Below are positions 24,431 through 34,232 of a stretch of DNA of 64,000 nucleotides, piece after piece. The stretch lies in NCBI RefSeq assembly GCF_005405485.1, contig NZ_BJED01000009.1, positions 1 through 64,000 on the forward strand, read 5' to 3'. The stretch's first letter is position 1. The number at the start of each line of letters is the position of its first letter. A program made the position numbers and the translations under genes. This DNA is from Enterococcus hulanensis. GTDB taxonomy: Bacteria > Bacillota > Bacilli > Lactobacillales > Enterococcaceae. Under the pieces are notes generated by a model. The model was not told the DNA's origin. It saw nothing but the letters and a program-made list of their open reading frames with translations, and did no database searches.

Positions 24431-25234
24431 TTATTCACTTTTTAGTATTGTAGCCTTATATCCTTTTATCTTTCCTCTATATAAAAGAACCCCGCAAAAG
24501 ACTGCTGCAATGAAGCAAAGACTCGCATTGATTTTAAGTAAGCCCAATAGTTCGCTGTTTTGCAATCCTAGAAAATAATTACTAAAGAAATGGAAACTCA
24601 TTGGAATCAGTAAGTTGGTATTTTTTTGGTAAAGAAAAGTCATGATGATCGATTGAGATACACACCACAAAGTGAAAAATAGAATGTAATACACCAAATC
24701 AATTCCACTGTATCCAGACATCAGCCACAATGGGAAATGCCAGCCTGACCAAACGAAACCTAGAATGATTGACGCTGTTAATGGTTGATGTGTTTTTCCT
24801 AATTCTTCTAACAGAAAGCCTCGCCACCCTAATTCTTCCCCTAGTGGTCCTCGAACCACGTGACTCAACGCCGATATTAATAAAAAGCTTGGTGTCAAAA
24901 TAATCAACTCATGAAGCGGCTGCTTCAATAGATGCGACATGATAAGCAGCGAACCCAGCAAAAGAAGCAAATGAATCCCGACAACCATTTCTACTGCCTT
25001 TAATTGCAGCGGAGTTGAAAACTTTTCCTTAATGAACGTGCTCAATTTTGTTTCCGGACGAATTTTTTTCCAAAATGCGACTACTACAATCGTTGGTGTC
25101 CATGACGAAAGAATCTGTAAAATAGTTGAAGGCTGTTGGCTTTTAGTTGCAAACATTACTGCTCCAATCAAAAGGATAATCCCCCAGAAAATCAAATACG
25201 TCCGAATAATATACTTTCTTGCTGTTTTTGTCAT
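24431..25234 (-). CDS. CPBP family intramembrane metalloprotease
   Basis: 267 residues, about seven to eight membrane helices and all CPBP motifs: GEELGWRGFLL (EExxxR), FVWSGWHFPL (FxxxH) and SFHFFSNYF. A likely active membrane protease, of the type often tied to bacteriocin immunity or peptide processing. Its promoter at 25268-25298 is MerR-type, and the MerR gene lies directly upstream on the same strand. Confidence 0.85.
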   Translation of the reverse strand: MTKTARKYIIRTYLIFWGIILLIGAVMFATKSQQPSTILQILSSWTPTIVVVAFWKKIRPETKLSTFIKEKFSTPLQLKAVEMVVGIHLLLLLGSLLIMSHLLKQPLHELIILTPSFLLISALSHVVRGPLGEELGWRGFLLEELGKTHQPLTASIILGFVWSGWHFPLWLMSGYSGIDLVYYILFFTLWCVSQSIIMTFLYQKNTNLLIPMSFHFFSNYFLGLQNSELLGLLKINASLCFIAAVFCGVLLYRGKIKGYKATILKSE

Positions 25235-25267
25235 AATAAAAATCTCCTCTATTTGCTTGATGACTCA

Positions 25268-25298
25268 AGTATAGAGGCGGGGGTTACACCCAGGTCAA
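25268..25298 (-). promoter_or_regulatory. MerR-type promoter with 19-bp spacer
   Basis: On the minus strand TTGACC (-35, 25298-25293), 19 nt, then TATACT (-10, 25273-25268). The overlong spacer contains a dyad (GGGTGTAACCCCC), the classic MerR activation site. It lies 5 bp after the merR stop and reads into the CPBP gene. Confidence 0.75.
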
Positions 25299-25302
25299 GG
25301 GA

Positions 25303-26100
25303 CTATTTTACCGGAGCAAATATTTCTAAAACAGCCTGCTCTATGTTGTCCTGATAAGTAATCATTTTAGTCAGGACAAACGCTTGTCCTACGGGAACCA
25401 GCTTTTTACTATGGGCAAAGTTGGCGATTTTCTCAAACATTTGTTGAGGAATCTCTTCACTGCCTTCCTCATTCAGTCTTTCCGCAACGATCGTATTGAT
25501 GCATTTAGGGAAGTTCAAATACTCTTTTCCATCCTCAAGCCGATTATCGCCAACCTCTTTGACGATCAGCATTCTGGATTGGGTAATTCCCGTTTCATCA
25601 AATTCAAAACTGCGAATAATAGAAGAAAGAATATCCTCTTCCTTTGAACAACGATCCAAAATTTGACTATATTCAGCGAAAGCATCAAATTCACTAAACG
25701 ATCCTAAAACCTCAAAAAGAGGCATGCGTTCTAACGACAAATCATTTTCATGCTGAAGCAAACGTTGGTGAAATTCCTCTAGCTTATTGATTCTAGCCAG
25801 AATCCCTGAATAGTGCCGCACAAATTCTTCCATTTCGGCACTCTTTTTTTCCATTAATTTTGAAAAATCCACCTCTGCAAAGTTTTCTTGTAGATTTTTC
25901 AGCTCATTGATGGAAAAGCCGCGTTTTCGGTAAAAATCAATCGTCAGCAGCCGATAAATATCCGCAAAACGAAATTGACGGTAATTATTGTAGGTATCCT
26001 TTTCGGGTTGGATCAACCCTTTCTGTTCATAATGACGCAAGGTATCGCGCGTCATTCCAGTAATTGATAATAGATCATTGGTTTGATATTTTTCTTCCAT
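25303..26100 (-). CDS. MerR family regulator
   Basis: 265 residues. The N-terminal MerR winged HTH (about residues 6-75: LLSITGMTRDTLRHYEQKGLI...NYRQF) is followed by a dimerising helix and an unassigned effector domain of about 140 residues. MerR activators twist promoters with 19-bp spacers; exactly such a promoter follows this gene and drives the CPBP protease. Confidence 0.87.
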   Translation of the reverse strand: MEEKYQTNDLLSITGMTRDTLRHYEQKGLIQPEKDTYNNYRQFRFADIYRLLTIDFYRKRGFSINELKNLQENFAEVDFSKLMEKKSAEMEEFVRHYSGILARINKLEEFHQRLLQHENDLSLERMPLFEVLGSFSEFDAFAEYSQILDRCSKEEDILSSIIRSFEFDETGITQSRMLIVKEVGDNRLEDGKEYLNFPKCINTIVAERLNEEGSEEIPQQMFEKIANFAHSKKLVPVGQAFVLTKMITYQDNIEQAVLEIFAPVK

Positions 26101-26130
26101 CCCTAACTCCTTTTCACACTTTCCTATAAT

Positions 26131-27183
26131 TTATTTCTCCAACAAATTCCCCAAGATTTCTTTTTCCGCAAATAGCGCGGTAGCTCCGCCCGTGTGCAGG
26201 AAAATCACTGGACTGCCTTGTGGAATGATCCCTTTTTTGATGTAGTCCAGCATTCCGGCAAAAGCCTTCCCTGAATAAACTGGATCTAAAAACAAGCCTT
26301 CTTCTCTGGCCAACAAGCGAATCGCGTCATTGGCCGCATCGCTTGGCATCTCATAGCCGGGAAGATAATAGTTGTTATCATGTTCAAAGTCATCAGCGGT
26401 CAAGCGATCAGCAGCACCCAGCTGTTCTAAACTTTCATTCGCTAGTGCCGCAGAGTTTTCTAAATAGCTCGCATCATGTCCGATCACATCAAAGGAGACC
26501 ACACGCATTGGATGATCCAACAGCTTTTTACCAGCAACCAATCCCGCCATCGTTCCGCCAGAACCTGTCGCATGGATTAAATAATCAAATGATTGCCCAA
26601 CTGCTTTCGCCTGTTCCACGATCTCAACGAAACCGTCGATAAATCCTGTCGTTCCGATCGGGCTCGCACCGCCCATCGGGATCTCGTAGCAACGATGCCC
26701 TTTCTCTGTTAAACGAGCCATATGTTCGCGCGCTAATTTGACCGAACGCGCATCCACCTCAGCATCTGATTCGCCTGGATTCTTCAAAATGACGTGGACC
26801 TCCGCACCTAAAATTCTATCCAGCAATAGATTGCTGCGAAGATCATTTTCATCCGGTTCAACATAGGCCACCAGATAGAGAATAGGCGTTAGACCTTCTT
26901 TGCGGCAGGCCTCCACCGTCTGCAACGCGTGATTGGATTGGGTCGCACCAAATGTAAAAATATACTCCGCCCCTTGCTCCTTAGCATCGCCGATCAGATA
27001 CTCGAGTTTTCTGATCTTGTTTCCGCCAAATAAGCTTTGCCCTGAAAAATCCTCTCGTTTGATAAACAGATCGATGCCGAGCTTTTTAGACAGATTCTCC
27101 AGTCGATAAAAAGGTGTCGGATAAAAACCTAAATTTGCCTTTGGTTTCTTTTTCAACAGTTGCTTTACATTCGTTGGTTCCAT
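26131..27183 (-). CDS. D-cysteine desulfhydrase / ACC deaminase family PLP enzyme
   Basis: 350 residues of the fold-type II PLP family that includes DcyD and ACC deaminase. PLP lysine is in GGNKIRKLEYL (Lys56), the serine/asparagine loop is FGATQSNH, and the phosphate loop is GSGGTMAGL. It releases ammonia and an oxo-acid (and sulfide for D-cysteine). The first ATG (27189) abuts GGAGG, so ATG 27183, 6 nt away, is preferred. Substrate not certain from sequence. Confidence 0.83.
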   Translation of the reverse strand: MEPTNVKQLLKKKPKANLGFYPTPFYRLENLSKKLGIDLFIKREDFSGQSLFGGNKIRKLEYLIGDAKEQGAEYIFTFGATQSNHALQTVEACRKEGLTPILYLVAYVEPDENDLRSNLLLDRILGAEVHVILKNPGESDAEVDARSVKLAREHMARLTEKGHRCYEIPMGGASPIGTTGFIDGFVEIVEQAKAVGQSFDYLIHATGSGGTMAGLVAGKKLLDHPMRVVSFDVIGHDASYLENSAALANESLEQLGAADRLTADDFEHDNNYYLPGYEMPSDAANDAIRLLAREEGLFLDPVYSGKAFAGMLDYIKKGIIPQGSPVIFLHTGGATALFAEKEILGNLLEK

Positions 27184-27273
27184 TGCCATCCTCCTAGCTT
27201 GTTTCTCTTTGATATACCTAGTATATAGTAGATAACTTCACAGTTGCATATTGATTCAGTCTTTTTAGACACG

Positions 27274-27313
27274 AAAAAAGACGCCCATCAGCAAACCTGC
27301 TAATAGAGCGTCT
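27274..27313 (-). terminator. Terminator of the tRNA-Glu gene
   Basis: AGACGC/GCGTCT stem (27279-27284 with 27308-27313) with an inner AGCAG..CTGCT-type helix and a T run on the minus strand. Confidence 0.65.
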
Positions 27314-27327
27314 CATTTTTCATTGTA

Positions 27328-27399
27328 TAACCCGTACGGGATTTGAACCCGTGCCTCCGCGCTGAGAACGCGGCGTCTTGACCCCTTGACTAACGGGTT
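27328..27399 (-). tRNA. tRNA-Glu (CTC)
   Basis: Acceptor AACCCGT/ACGGGTT, D-arm GTC...GAC, anticodon stem CCGCG/CGCGG with loop TTCTCAG (anticodon CTC at 27366-27364), T-arm ACGGGTTCAAATCCCGT, discriminator A. A solitary gene; the CTC isoacceptor is optional in Firmicutes, where TTC alone can read both Glu codons. Confidence 0.9.
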
Positions 27400-27505
27400 A
27401 GGATTTTCTCAACAGAAAGAATTATACTGCTAAACGATTTTTTTAGAAAGTATTTGCACTTTATTTCTGCAAATTATTAAATATGTGTTTATTTACCCAT
27501 TCATG

Positions 27506-27533
27506 TTGTTTATATGCTTATTACGTGTATAAT
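27506..27533 (+). promoter_or_regulatory. ccpN promoter
   Basis: TTGTTT (27506-27511), 16-nt spacer, TATAAT (27528-27533). The 100-nt leader that follows can form two hairpins (TATTCAAG...CTTGAATA and ATTC.TTTTTTC...GAAAAA.GAAT). Confidence 0.6.
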
Positions 27534-27639
27534 AGGTTGTGTATTCAAGTCATCGCTTTTCGGTGAGCTTGAATAGCTCAGGAATAAAAAATAATTCATT
27601 TTTTCTCAAAGAAAAACGAATGCATTACTAGGAGGACCT

Positions 27640-28269
27640 ATGAATCTATCACAAAGGCAAGAGAAAATCATCGAGATCGTCAAACGCGATCAACCGCTGA
27701 GCGGCGAAAAGATCGCCGATCATTTGGGGATTTCACATGCTACTTTACGAACCGACCTCTCCTTCTTAACAATGGCAGGTATTTTAGAAGCGAGTCCTAA
27801 AGTTGGCTACACCTATACAGGTGTGGGCATCGAACAATTTCTGTTCGATAAAATCTTTTCTGTAAAAGTCGAAGAGATTATGCTGTCACCCCTGCTGACA
27901 CCGCAAGACACCTCTATTCATGATGCGATCACCAATATGTTCATGTATGATGTCGGCTCGATTTATGTAACGGACAAAGAGCAGCATCTCGTTGGACTGC
28001 TGTCTCGGAAAGATTTATTGCGAGCATCATTAAACAGCAACCTGCAAAACACTCCAGTCGCAGTCGTGATGACCCGTGCACCTCACCTGCAAACCTGCAC
28101 GAAGGATTACACGATCTTAGAAGCTGGCGCGGTCTTACTGGATTATCAAGTGGATTCGCTGCCGGTAGTCAGTGAAGACGATTCGAAAAAAGTGATCGGA
28201 AAAATCACGAAATCACGGATCTTCAATTATATTATGCAGCAAGCAAAACAAACTGAAACCAATCGATAG
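27640..28269 (+). CDS. ccpN: CcpN-like HTH-CBS repressor of gluconeogenesis
   Basis: 209 residues: N-terminal winged HTH (about 1-62, GEKIADHLGISHATLRTDLSFL) and two CBS domains (about 80-200, VGSIYVTDKEQHLVGLLSRKDLL and VDSLPVVSEDDSKKVIGKIT). CcpN in Bacillus represses gapB and pckA on glucose. It is followed 11 bp later by ppsR and then fbp, matching a role in glycolysis/gluconeogenesis switching. AGGAGG precedes the ATG. Confidence 0.85.
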   Translation: MNLSQRQEKIIEIVKRDQPLSGEKIADHLGISHATLRTDLSFLTMAGILEASPKVGYTYTGVGIEQFLFDKIFSVKVEEIMLSPLLTPQDTSIHDAITNMFMYDVGSIYVTDKEQHLVGLLSRKDLLRASLNSNLQNTPVAVVMTRAPHLQTCTKDYTILEAGAVLLDYQVDSLPVVSEDDSKKVIGKITKSRIFNYIMQQAKQTETNR

Positions 28270-28280
28270 GAGCGAAAAAA

Positions 28281-29093
28281 ATGAAAAAAAGTGTCCCATT
28301 ATACATGATTTCTGATTCTGTCGGCGAGACCTCGCTGAAATTAGTTAATGCCGCAGCAGCTCAATTTCCTACTGTGAATTTTGATTTGTCTTATCGTTTC
28401 CCATTTACTAAAGATGAAGATGAACTGACAGGTATTCTTAGCGATGCCTTAAAAGACAGCGCCGTTGTGGTAACGACCTTAGTCAGTGACAACCTGACCC
28501 AGATCGTCGAAGACTTCGCTGAACGCACAGGTCTGCAATACATTAATTTAATGAGTCAGTTCATGGATATCGTTCACCAAAAAACCGGTGTCGCTCCATT
28601 GCAGCAAGCAGGTGTCGTACACAAACTGAACCAAGAATATTTTGACCGTGTTGCAGCGATTGAATTTGCTGTGAAATACGATGACGGAAAGGATGCGAAA
28701 GGCTTTTTAGAAGCGGATCTTGTCTTATTGGGAATCTCTCGTACTTCAAAGACGCCTCTAAGCATGTATTTAGCGAATAACCGCATCAAGGTAGCCAACC
28801 TGCCATTGATTCCAGAAGTACCGTTGCCGGAACAAATCAAAGCGGTACCAAAAGATAAGATCGTTGGTTTAGTCATCGAACCGGAAGTTCAGAAAAAAAT
28901 TCGAATGAGCCGCTTGAATTCATTAGGCTTAGCTGAAAATTCCCGCTACTCAGATATCGACCGCATCAAAGAGGAGCTAGATTATGCTCTAGGGGTTTAC
29001 GATGAGTTGGGCGCCTTCACACTAGATGTCACCAATAAATCGATCGAAGAATCCGCAACATTGATTTGCGAACATTTGGACAACTTCTTATAA
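28281..29093 (+). CDS. ppsR: Pyruvate phosphate dikinase/PEP synthase regulator (paralogue 1)
   Basis: 270 residues of the DUF299 family: a bifunctional ADP-dependent kinase and phosphorylase that inactivates and reactivates PPDK or PEP synthase. The nucleotide loop is GISRTSKTP at residues 151-159. Cotranscribed with ccpN (11-bp gap), as yqfL is in Bacillus. A second paralogue is encoded at 53157. Confidence 0.88.
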   Translation: MKKSVPLYMISDSVGETSLKLVNAAAAQFPTVNFDLSYRFPFTKDEDELTGILSDALKDSAVVVTTLVSDNLTQIVEDFAERTGLQYINLMSQFMDIVHQKTGVAPLQQAGVVHKLNQEYFDRVAAIEFAVKYDDGKDAKGFLEADLVLLGISRTSKTPLSMYLANNRIKVANLPLIPEVPLPEQIKAVPKDKIVGLVIEPEVQKKIRMSRLNSLGLAENSRYSDIDRIKEELDYALGVYDELGAFTLDVTNKSIEESATLICEHLDNFL

Positions 29094-29180
29094 AAGTTGT
29101 CCTTTTCCTATCGGTTTTTATTGGGCAAAAGGATACACGGCAGAAAGATTCCATCATTATTATGAATAAGGAGCAGATTT

Positions 29181-31133
29181 ATGCTATCGACCCGTGAAAA
29201 ATATTATCAAATGTTGGAAAAAGAATTTAGTACCAAGGAGGCGGTCATGACCGAGTTGATTAACTTAGAAGCTATCATGCATCTGCCCAAAGGAACCGAA
29301 CTTTACATCAGTGATATTCATGGGGAGTTCACCGCCTTTGATCACATTTTACGTACTGGTGCTGGGAATATTAAGGAAAAGATCAGCTTGCTCTTCGGTG
29401 ACCGTTTGACGGAGCATGAAAAGGACAAATTAACGATTCTGGTGGCCTATCCGCGAGAAGCGCTGGAGGATAAGGTCTTTTATGATTACCGCGACCGTTC
29501 TTGGTATCGAAAGAAGATTCGTCAGCTGTTAGAGCTGCTGGCTTTTTGCTCGACTAAGTACACCCGTTCAAAAGTTCGGAAAGCCTTGCCGAAGCAATAC
29601 ATGTATATCATTGAAGAGCTGATGTATACTGACACAAATTATTCTGATAAGGCCGCCTACTTCGACCAAATCTTGGCACACCTGCTGGATTTAGAACAAG
29701 GCAGACCCTTTATCATTGCTTTATGTCAAAGTATCCAGCGTTTAGTCGTGGATCACTTGCATGTCGTCGGCGATATCTATGATCGTGGACCAGAAGCGGA
29801 TAAAATCATGGATAAACTGTGCCAGCACCCTTCTGTTGATATTCAGTGGGGAAATCACGACATTCTATGGATGGGCGCTTACGCAGGCTCTCGTGCCTGT
29901 CTGATGACGCTACTGCGGATCGCCGCGCGTTATAATTATCTATACGAGATTGAACAAGCCTATGCGTTGAACCTGCGTCCTTTGTTTATGTACGCGGAGG
30001 AACACTATCAGAAAAATCCGATCTTTACACCGAAGGAAAAAAGCAGCAGTGAAAGCTATTCGATCGAAAGCTTAGACAGCTTAGAAAAAGTGCATCAGGC
30101 TTTGTCGATTATTCAGTTTAAATTAGAAGGTCAATTGATCAAACGGCATCCCGACTTCCAAATGGAGGATCGTTTGCTGCTTGAAAAGATTGATTTCGAT
30201 AAAGAAACGATTCAATTAGCGGGAAAAGAATATCCCTTACAGGGAAGCTGCTTCCAAACCTTGCAAAAGGATGTCCATAAACTGACCGAGCAGGAAGAAT
30301 ATGTGGTGGATACATTACTGACCTCCTTCCAGCAATCAGCTAAAATGCAGGAGCATATGCAGCTGCTTTTAGATAAAGGCTCGATGTATCTGGTTTATAA
30401 TCAGCATCTGCTTTTTCATGGATGTCTGCCGTTAAAGGCTGATGGGAGCTTCCTTCCTCTTAACGTTGATGGAAAAGATTATGGCGGAAAAGATCTGTTG
30501 AACTTTTTTGAAGAACAGATTCGTTCCGGCTGTCAAAGTCAGACAAAGGATAGTTCTGCGGCAGATTGGATCTGGTATTGCTGGACGGGCAAAGTTTCAC
30601 CCCAGTTTGGCAAAAGTGCCATGACCACTTTCGAGCGCTATTTCATTGCGGATAAAAAGACTCATAAAGAAATCAAAAATCCTTACTATCAATTTCGCGA
30701 CACCCATGAGACTTGTCAGATGATCTTAGAGGAATTTGCTTTGTATTCGCCAAACTCCCGCATCATCAATGGACACACTCCGGTGAAGGTCAAAAGCGGC
30801 GAATCACCCATCAAAGGTGAAGGCATGCTATTCGTGATCGACGGCGGGCTATCAAAGGCCTACCAAAAAACAACCGGAATCGCTGGTTACTCGCTGCTGA
30901 ACAATTCTTACGGATTCCAGCTCGTCACCCACGATCCATTTGAATCCGTCGAAAATCTATTAGCAAAACAAGCGGATGAAACATCCTTGAAACGAGTGAT
31001 CGACAAAGACTTGAAACGCATCCTCATCAAGGACACGACGGTCGGCGATAGTCTCGAAGAACAGATCGAAAACTTGACCGGCTTATTGAATTATCAAGAT
31101 AAAAATGACAACACGGGAAACATCAGTGATTGA
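29181..31133 (+). CDS. fbp: Fructose-1,6-bisphosphatase class III
   Basis: 650 residues, the usual size of the Firmicute class III enzyme. Metallophosphatase motifs are visible: YISDIHGEF, VVGDIYDRGPEADK, WGNHD and INGHTPVK. Dephosphorylates fructose-1,6-bisphosphate in gluconeogenesis. It follows ccpN-ppsR by 87 bp and may share their transcript. Confidence 0.95.
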   Translation: MLSTREKYYQMLEKEFSTKEAVMTELINLEAIMHLPKGTELYISDIHGEFTAFDHILRTGAGNIKEKISLLFGDRLTEHEKDKLTILVAYPREALEDKVFYDYRDRSWYRKKIRQLLELLAFCSTKYTRSKVRKALPKQYMYIIEELMYTDTNYSDKAAYFDQILAHLLDLEQGRPFIIALCQSIQRLVVDHLHVVGDIYDRGPEADKIMDKLCQHPSVDIQWGNHDILWMGAYAGSRACLMTLLRIAARYNYLYEIEQAYALNLRPLFMYAEEHYQKNPIFTPKEKSSSESYSIESLDSLEKVHQALSIIQFKLEGQLIKRHPDFQMEDRLLLEKIDFDKETIQLAGKEYPLQGSCFQTLQKDVHKLTEQEEYVVDTLLTSFQQSAKMQEHMQLLLDKGSMYLVYNQHLLFHGCLPLKADGSFLPLNVDGKDYGGKDLLNFFEEQIRSGCQSQTKDSSAADWIWYCWTGKVSPQFGKSAMTTFERYFIADKKTHKEIKNPYYQFRDTHETCQMILEEFALYSPNSRIINGHTPVKVKSGESPIKGEGMLFVIDGGLSKAYQKTTGIAGYSLLNNSYGFQLVTHDPFESVENLLAKQADETSLKRVIDKDLKRILIKDTTVGDSLEEQIENLTGLLNYQDKNDNTGNISD

Positions 31134-31175
31134 TGCTGCCCGTGTTTTTCTGTATAGTGGATGCGAGGTGAAAAA

Positions 31176-32117
31176 ATGGTTTCCGCATATATTAATATCT
31201 TTTTTATTTTTGTTTTGATGTTCATCGGCTACTTTTTAACATATAAGCAATGGTTCTCAAACCAAATCGGCGATGCTTTTTCCAAGCTGGTCTTACAGAT
31301 CGCCTTGCCCTGCAACATGTTTTTGACGATCACTAAAAATTTCTCCCGCTCGGAATTTCTCCATCTCGTTGGCGGAATGGTGATCCCGCTCCTGTCGATC
31401 CTGCTGACTTTTGCGATCAGCTTTATTTATCGGCGCGTCTTTCGAATCACACCTACTCGTAAAGGGATCTTCTCAACGATGTTTACCTGCTCCAATACAA
31501 TCTTTATCGGGTTGCCCATCAACTTGGCGATTTTTGGTGAACAGGCGGTTCCTTATGTCCTGCTCTATTACATCGTCAATACGACAATCTTTTGGACACT
31601 GGGTATTTACTTCATCGCTCGCGACAATCCTCAGATCGAACAGGCGACAGTCAACTTTCACCTAGTTCCGATCTTGAAGAAGATTTTTTCTCCGGCACTG
31701 CTGGGCTTTTTGATTGGCTTGTGTGCTGTGCTGATAAATTTCAATGTTCCCAATTCAATCGCGACCTTCTTAGACTACCTCGCGAATTTGACCACCCCGC
31801 TATCAATGTTTGTGATCGGCATCATTGTTTACAATGTCGGGATCAAAAATCTGACACTGAACAAAGATATTATCGGTGTGATCGTGGGACGTTATGTTAT
31901 TTCGCCTTTAATCGTTTGGCTCTTAGGTCAATGGATCAGCGTACCGCCCTTGATGCTTTCCGTTTTCATTATTCAAGCTGCCATGCCAGTCCAAAACTCT
32001 GTGCCGATCTTGGCTCGTTCTTATGATGCCGATCAGCAATTTGCCGCTTCATCATTAGGCTATTCTGTTCTGCTTTATCTCGCCTATATTCCGCTATTAT
32101 TGAAATTGATACTATAA
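31176..32117 (+). CDS. AEC family transporter
   Basis: 313 residues, ten predicted membrane helices in two five-helix halves as in the auxin efflux carrier (AEC) family, with GLPINLAIFG and AAMPVQNSVPILA blocks. Likely exports or exchanges malate-like organic acids; substrate unknown. GAGGTG (31165-31170) selects ATG 31176 over ATG 31161. Confidence 0.85.
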   Translation: MVSAYINIFFIFVLMFIGYFLTYKQWFSNQIGDAFSKLVLQIALPCNMFLTITKNFSRSEFLHLVGGMVIPLLSILLTFAISFIYRRVFRITPTRKGIFSTMFTCSNTIFIGLPINLAIFGEQAVPYVLLYYIVNTTIFWTLGIYFIARDNPQIEQATVNFHLVPILKKIFSPALLGFLIGLCAVLINFNVPNSIATFLDYLANLTTPLSMFVIGIIVYNVGIKNLTLNKDIIGVIVGRYVISPLIVWLLGQWISVPPLMLSVFIIQAAMPVQNSVPILARSYDADQQFAASSLGYSVLLYLAYIPLLLKLIL

Positions 32118-32149
32118 AAGCCTTCGAGTGGATTGCACTCGAAGGCTTT
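32117..32149. terminator. Bidirectional terminator
   Basis: A 14-bp stem (32117-32130 with 32136-32149) separating the AEC gene (+) from glyS (-). Confidence 0.88.
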
Positions 32150-32152
32150 CTT

Positions 32153-34231
32153 CTATTTTGTAATGATCTTATCAATACTTGCTAAAGCATTCGCCATCCG
32201 CGCAATGATCGCCAATTGATTCAAACGGTTATCACGAACTTTTTCATCGTCTACCATGATCATCGTTTCATTGAAGTAACGTTCGATTATTGGACGCAGA
32301 TTCGTCAAGGTTTGATAATTCTCGGCCATGCTTTGGTTCGCAAATTCATCTTCAGCTTCTTTGGCTGCAGCGTATAATTCCTTTTCGCTGTCGTTTTCAA
32401 ACAGCTTAGGATCGACTTTGAAGTTGATCGTTGTTGGGTCCATCTTCTTCGTCAAGTTGATGACACGAGTCAATGCTTCCATCGCTTCTTTAAAGTGGTC
32501 ATCGGTCAAATGCTGATCAAAGATTTGCGCTGTCTTGAAGACTTTGACCAAATCACCTTGGTGAGAATCCAATACCGCATCGATGATATCGTGACGGACA
32601 TTGTACATTTGCAGACGTTGTCGCATCCGGCCTTTGAAGAATTCGATAAATTCTTTTTGGTCGCGATTGAAATGAATCCCGTAATCTAAGACATCCTCGT
32701 TGATTGCATCCACGATCGCTCCTTGCATGTCGGTGAATGGGAAGGTCCAGCCTTGTGCTTCGACGATTCGTACGATCCCGTAAGTTTGACGACGCAATGC
32801 GTAAGGGTCATTTGAGCCGCTTGGGATCATGCCTACCGCGAAGAAGCCTAGTACGCTGTCAATCTTGTCGGCAATCGCTAGAACAGCACCAATCGCTGTT
32901 TTAGGCAATTCACCCTCAGATGAGATCGGCAGGTAATGCTCACGGATCGCTGTAGCAACAGCGGGTTTTTCACCTTTCAATAGGGCATATTTTTCACCCA
33001 TGATTCCTTGCAATTCAGGAAATTCCCCGACCATGTTCGTCACTAAATCAAATTTGTAGATTTCAGACGCACGTTTCAAGTCAGCGAGTTCTTCGTCACT
33101 CAATTCCACTTGTCCGCCAATCACTTGACTGATCAAGCCAACCCGCTGCATTTTTTTATACATGCTGCCGATTTTTTCATGGAAGGTAACATTTTTTAGT
33201 TTTTCAACGCAGTCTTCGATCGATAATTTCTTATCTTCTTCAAAGAAGAACTCGCCATCTTCTAAACGTGCCGCTAAAACTTTTTGGTTTCCTTTAACGA
33301 CATTATCCAGCTTCACGCTGTTTCCGTTACGAACAGAGATAAAGTGCGGCAGCAGCCTGCCTGCTTGGTTGCGTACTTCAAAGTAGCGTTGGTGTTCCTT
33401 CATAGAAGTAACCAAGACTTCTTCTGGGATGGATAAAAAGCGTTCTTCAAAATCACCGACAAACGCCGTCGGATATTCCACTAAATTCGTTACTTCCTCT
33501 AGTAAATCAGGATCAAGCTCGATCACCCAGCTATTTTTTTCAGCGATTTCTGCGATTTGCTCCTTGATCATTTGTTGACGTTTATGAGCATCCGCGATCA
33601 CGAATTGTTCTTCCAGCTTCGCTTCGTATTCACTTGGATCAGCTAGTTCAACTTGGTCGCCTAGGAAACGATGCCCCTCTGTTGTCCGGCCAGTCGTAAC
33701 ATCCAACAATTCAAATGGAATCACTTCTTCATCCAGCAAAGCAACAATCCAGTGAATCGGACGAATGTATTCGAACATCGTGTTGCCCCAATGCATCATA
33801 GTTGGGAAGTTCATGCTCTTCACTACATCTAACAGTCCGGTTAAAACTTCCTTGCTTTCTTTTCCATGAATGTATTTTGTCACATACACATATTCCACAC
33901 CATTTAGCTCACGGAAAGTAATCGCGTCTGTTGTTAGGCCTTGTCCGCGAACAAATCCTTCCGCCGCTTTACTCCAGTTGCCTTCAGCGTCCAATGCGAT
34001 TTTCTTCGCTGGACCTTTAACTTCTTCTTGGACGTCATCTTGGCGATCTGGAATATTGGTCACCCGAATCGCTAACCGACGAGGTGTTGAGAAGGTTTCG
34101 ATTGATTCGAAGGTTAAGCTGTTTTCTGCTAAAAATTTTGAGACTTTTTCTTCTAATTGTTTGATACTTGGCCAAACCACGTGGGCTGGCATTTCTTCTA
34201 AACCGATTTCTAATAGTAGATTTTTCGCCAT
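32153..34231 (-). CDS. glyS: Glycyl-tRNA synthetase beta subunit
   Basis: 692 residues, full length for the bacterial tetrameric GlyRS beta chain, with N-terminal [12 protein letters not shown], internal HD-like and C-terminal DALR-type anticodon-binding regions. It binds tRNA-Gly and works with GlyQ. It starts 1 bp after glyQ ends, so they are cotranscribed. Confidence 0.97.
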   Translation of the reverse strand: MAKNLLLEIGLEEMPAHVVWPSIKQLEEKVSKFLAENSLTFESIETFSTPRRLAIRVTNIPDRQDDVQEEVKGPAKKIALDAEGNWSKAAEGFVRGQGLTTDAITFRELNGVEYVYVTKYIHGKESKEVLTGLLDVVKSMNFPTMMHWGNTMFEYIRPIHWIVALLDEEVIPFELLDVTTGRTTEGHRFLGDQVELADPSEYEAKLEEQFVIADAHKRQQMIKEQIAEIAEKNSWVIELDPDLLEEVTNLVEYPTAFVGDFEERFLSIPEEVLVTSMKEHQRYFEVRNQAGRLLPHFISVRNGNSVKLDNVVKGNQKVLAARLEDGEFFFEEDKKLSIEDCVEKLKNVTFHEKIGSMYKKMQRVGLISQVIGGQVELSDEELADLKRASEIYKFDLVTNMVGEFPELQGIMGEKYALLKGEKPAVATAIREHYLPISSEGELPKTAIGAVLAIADKIDSVLGFFAVGMIPSGSNDPYALRRQTYGIVRIVEAQGWTFPFTDMQGAIVDAINEDVLDYGIHFNRDQKEFIEFFKGRMRQRLQMYNVRHDIIDAVLDSHQGDLVKVFKTAQIFDQHLTDDHFKEAMEALTRVINLTKKMDPTTINFKVDPKLFENDSEKELYAAAKEAEDEFANQSMAENYQTLTNLRPIIERYFNETMIMVDDEKVRDNRLNQLAIIARMANALASIDKIITK

Positions 34232-34232
34232 C

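Noticed and set aside
31592-32026. 144-codon plus ORF
   Set aside because: Out-of-frame shadow of the AEC transporter gene, Arg/Cys/Asp rich.
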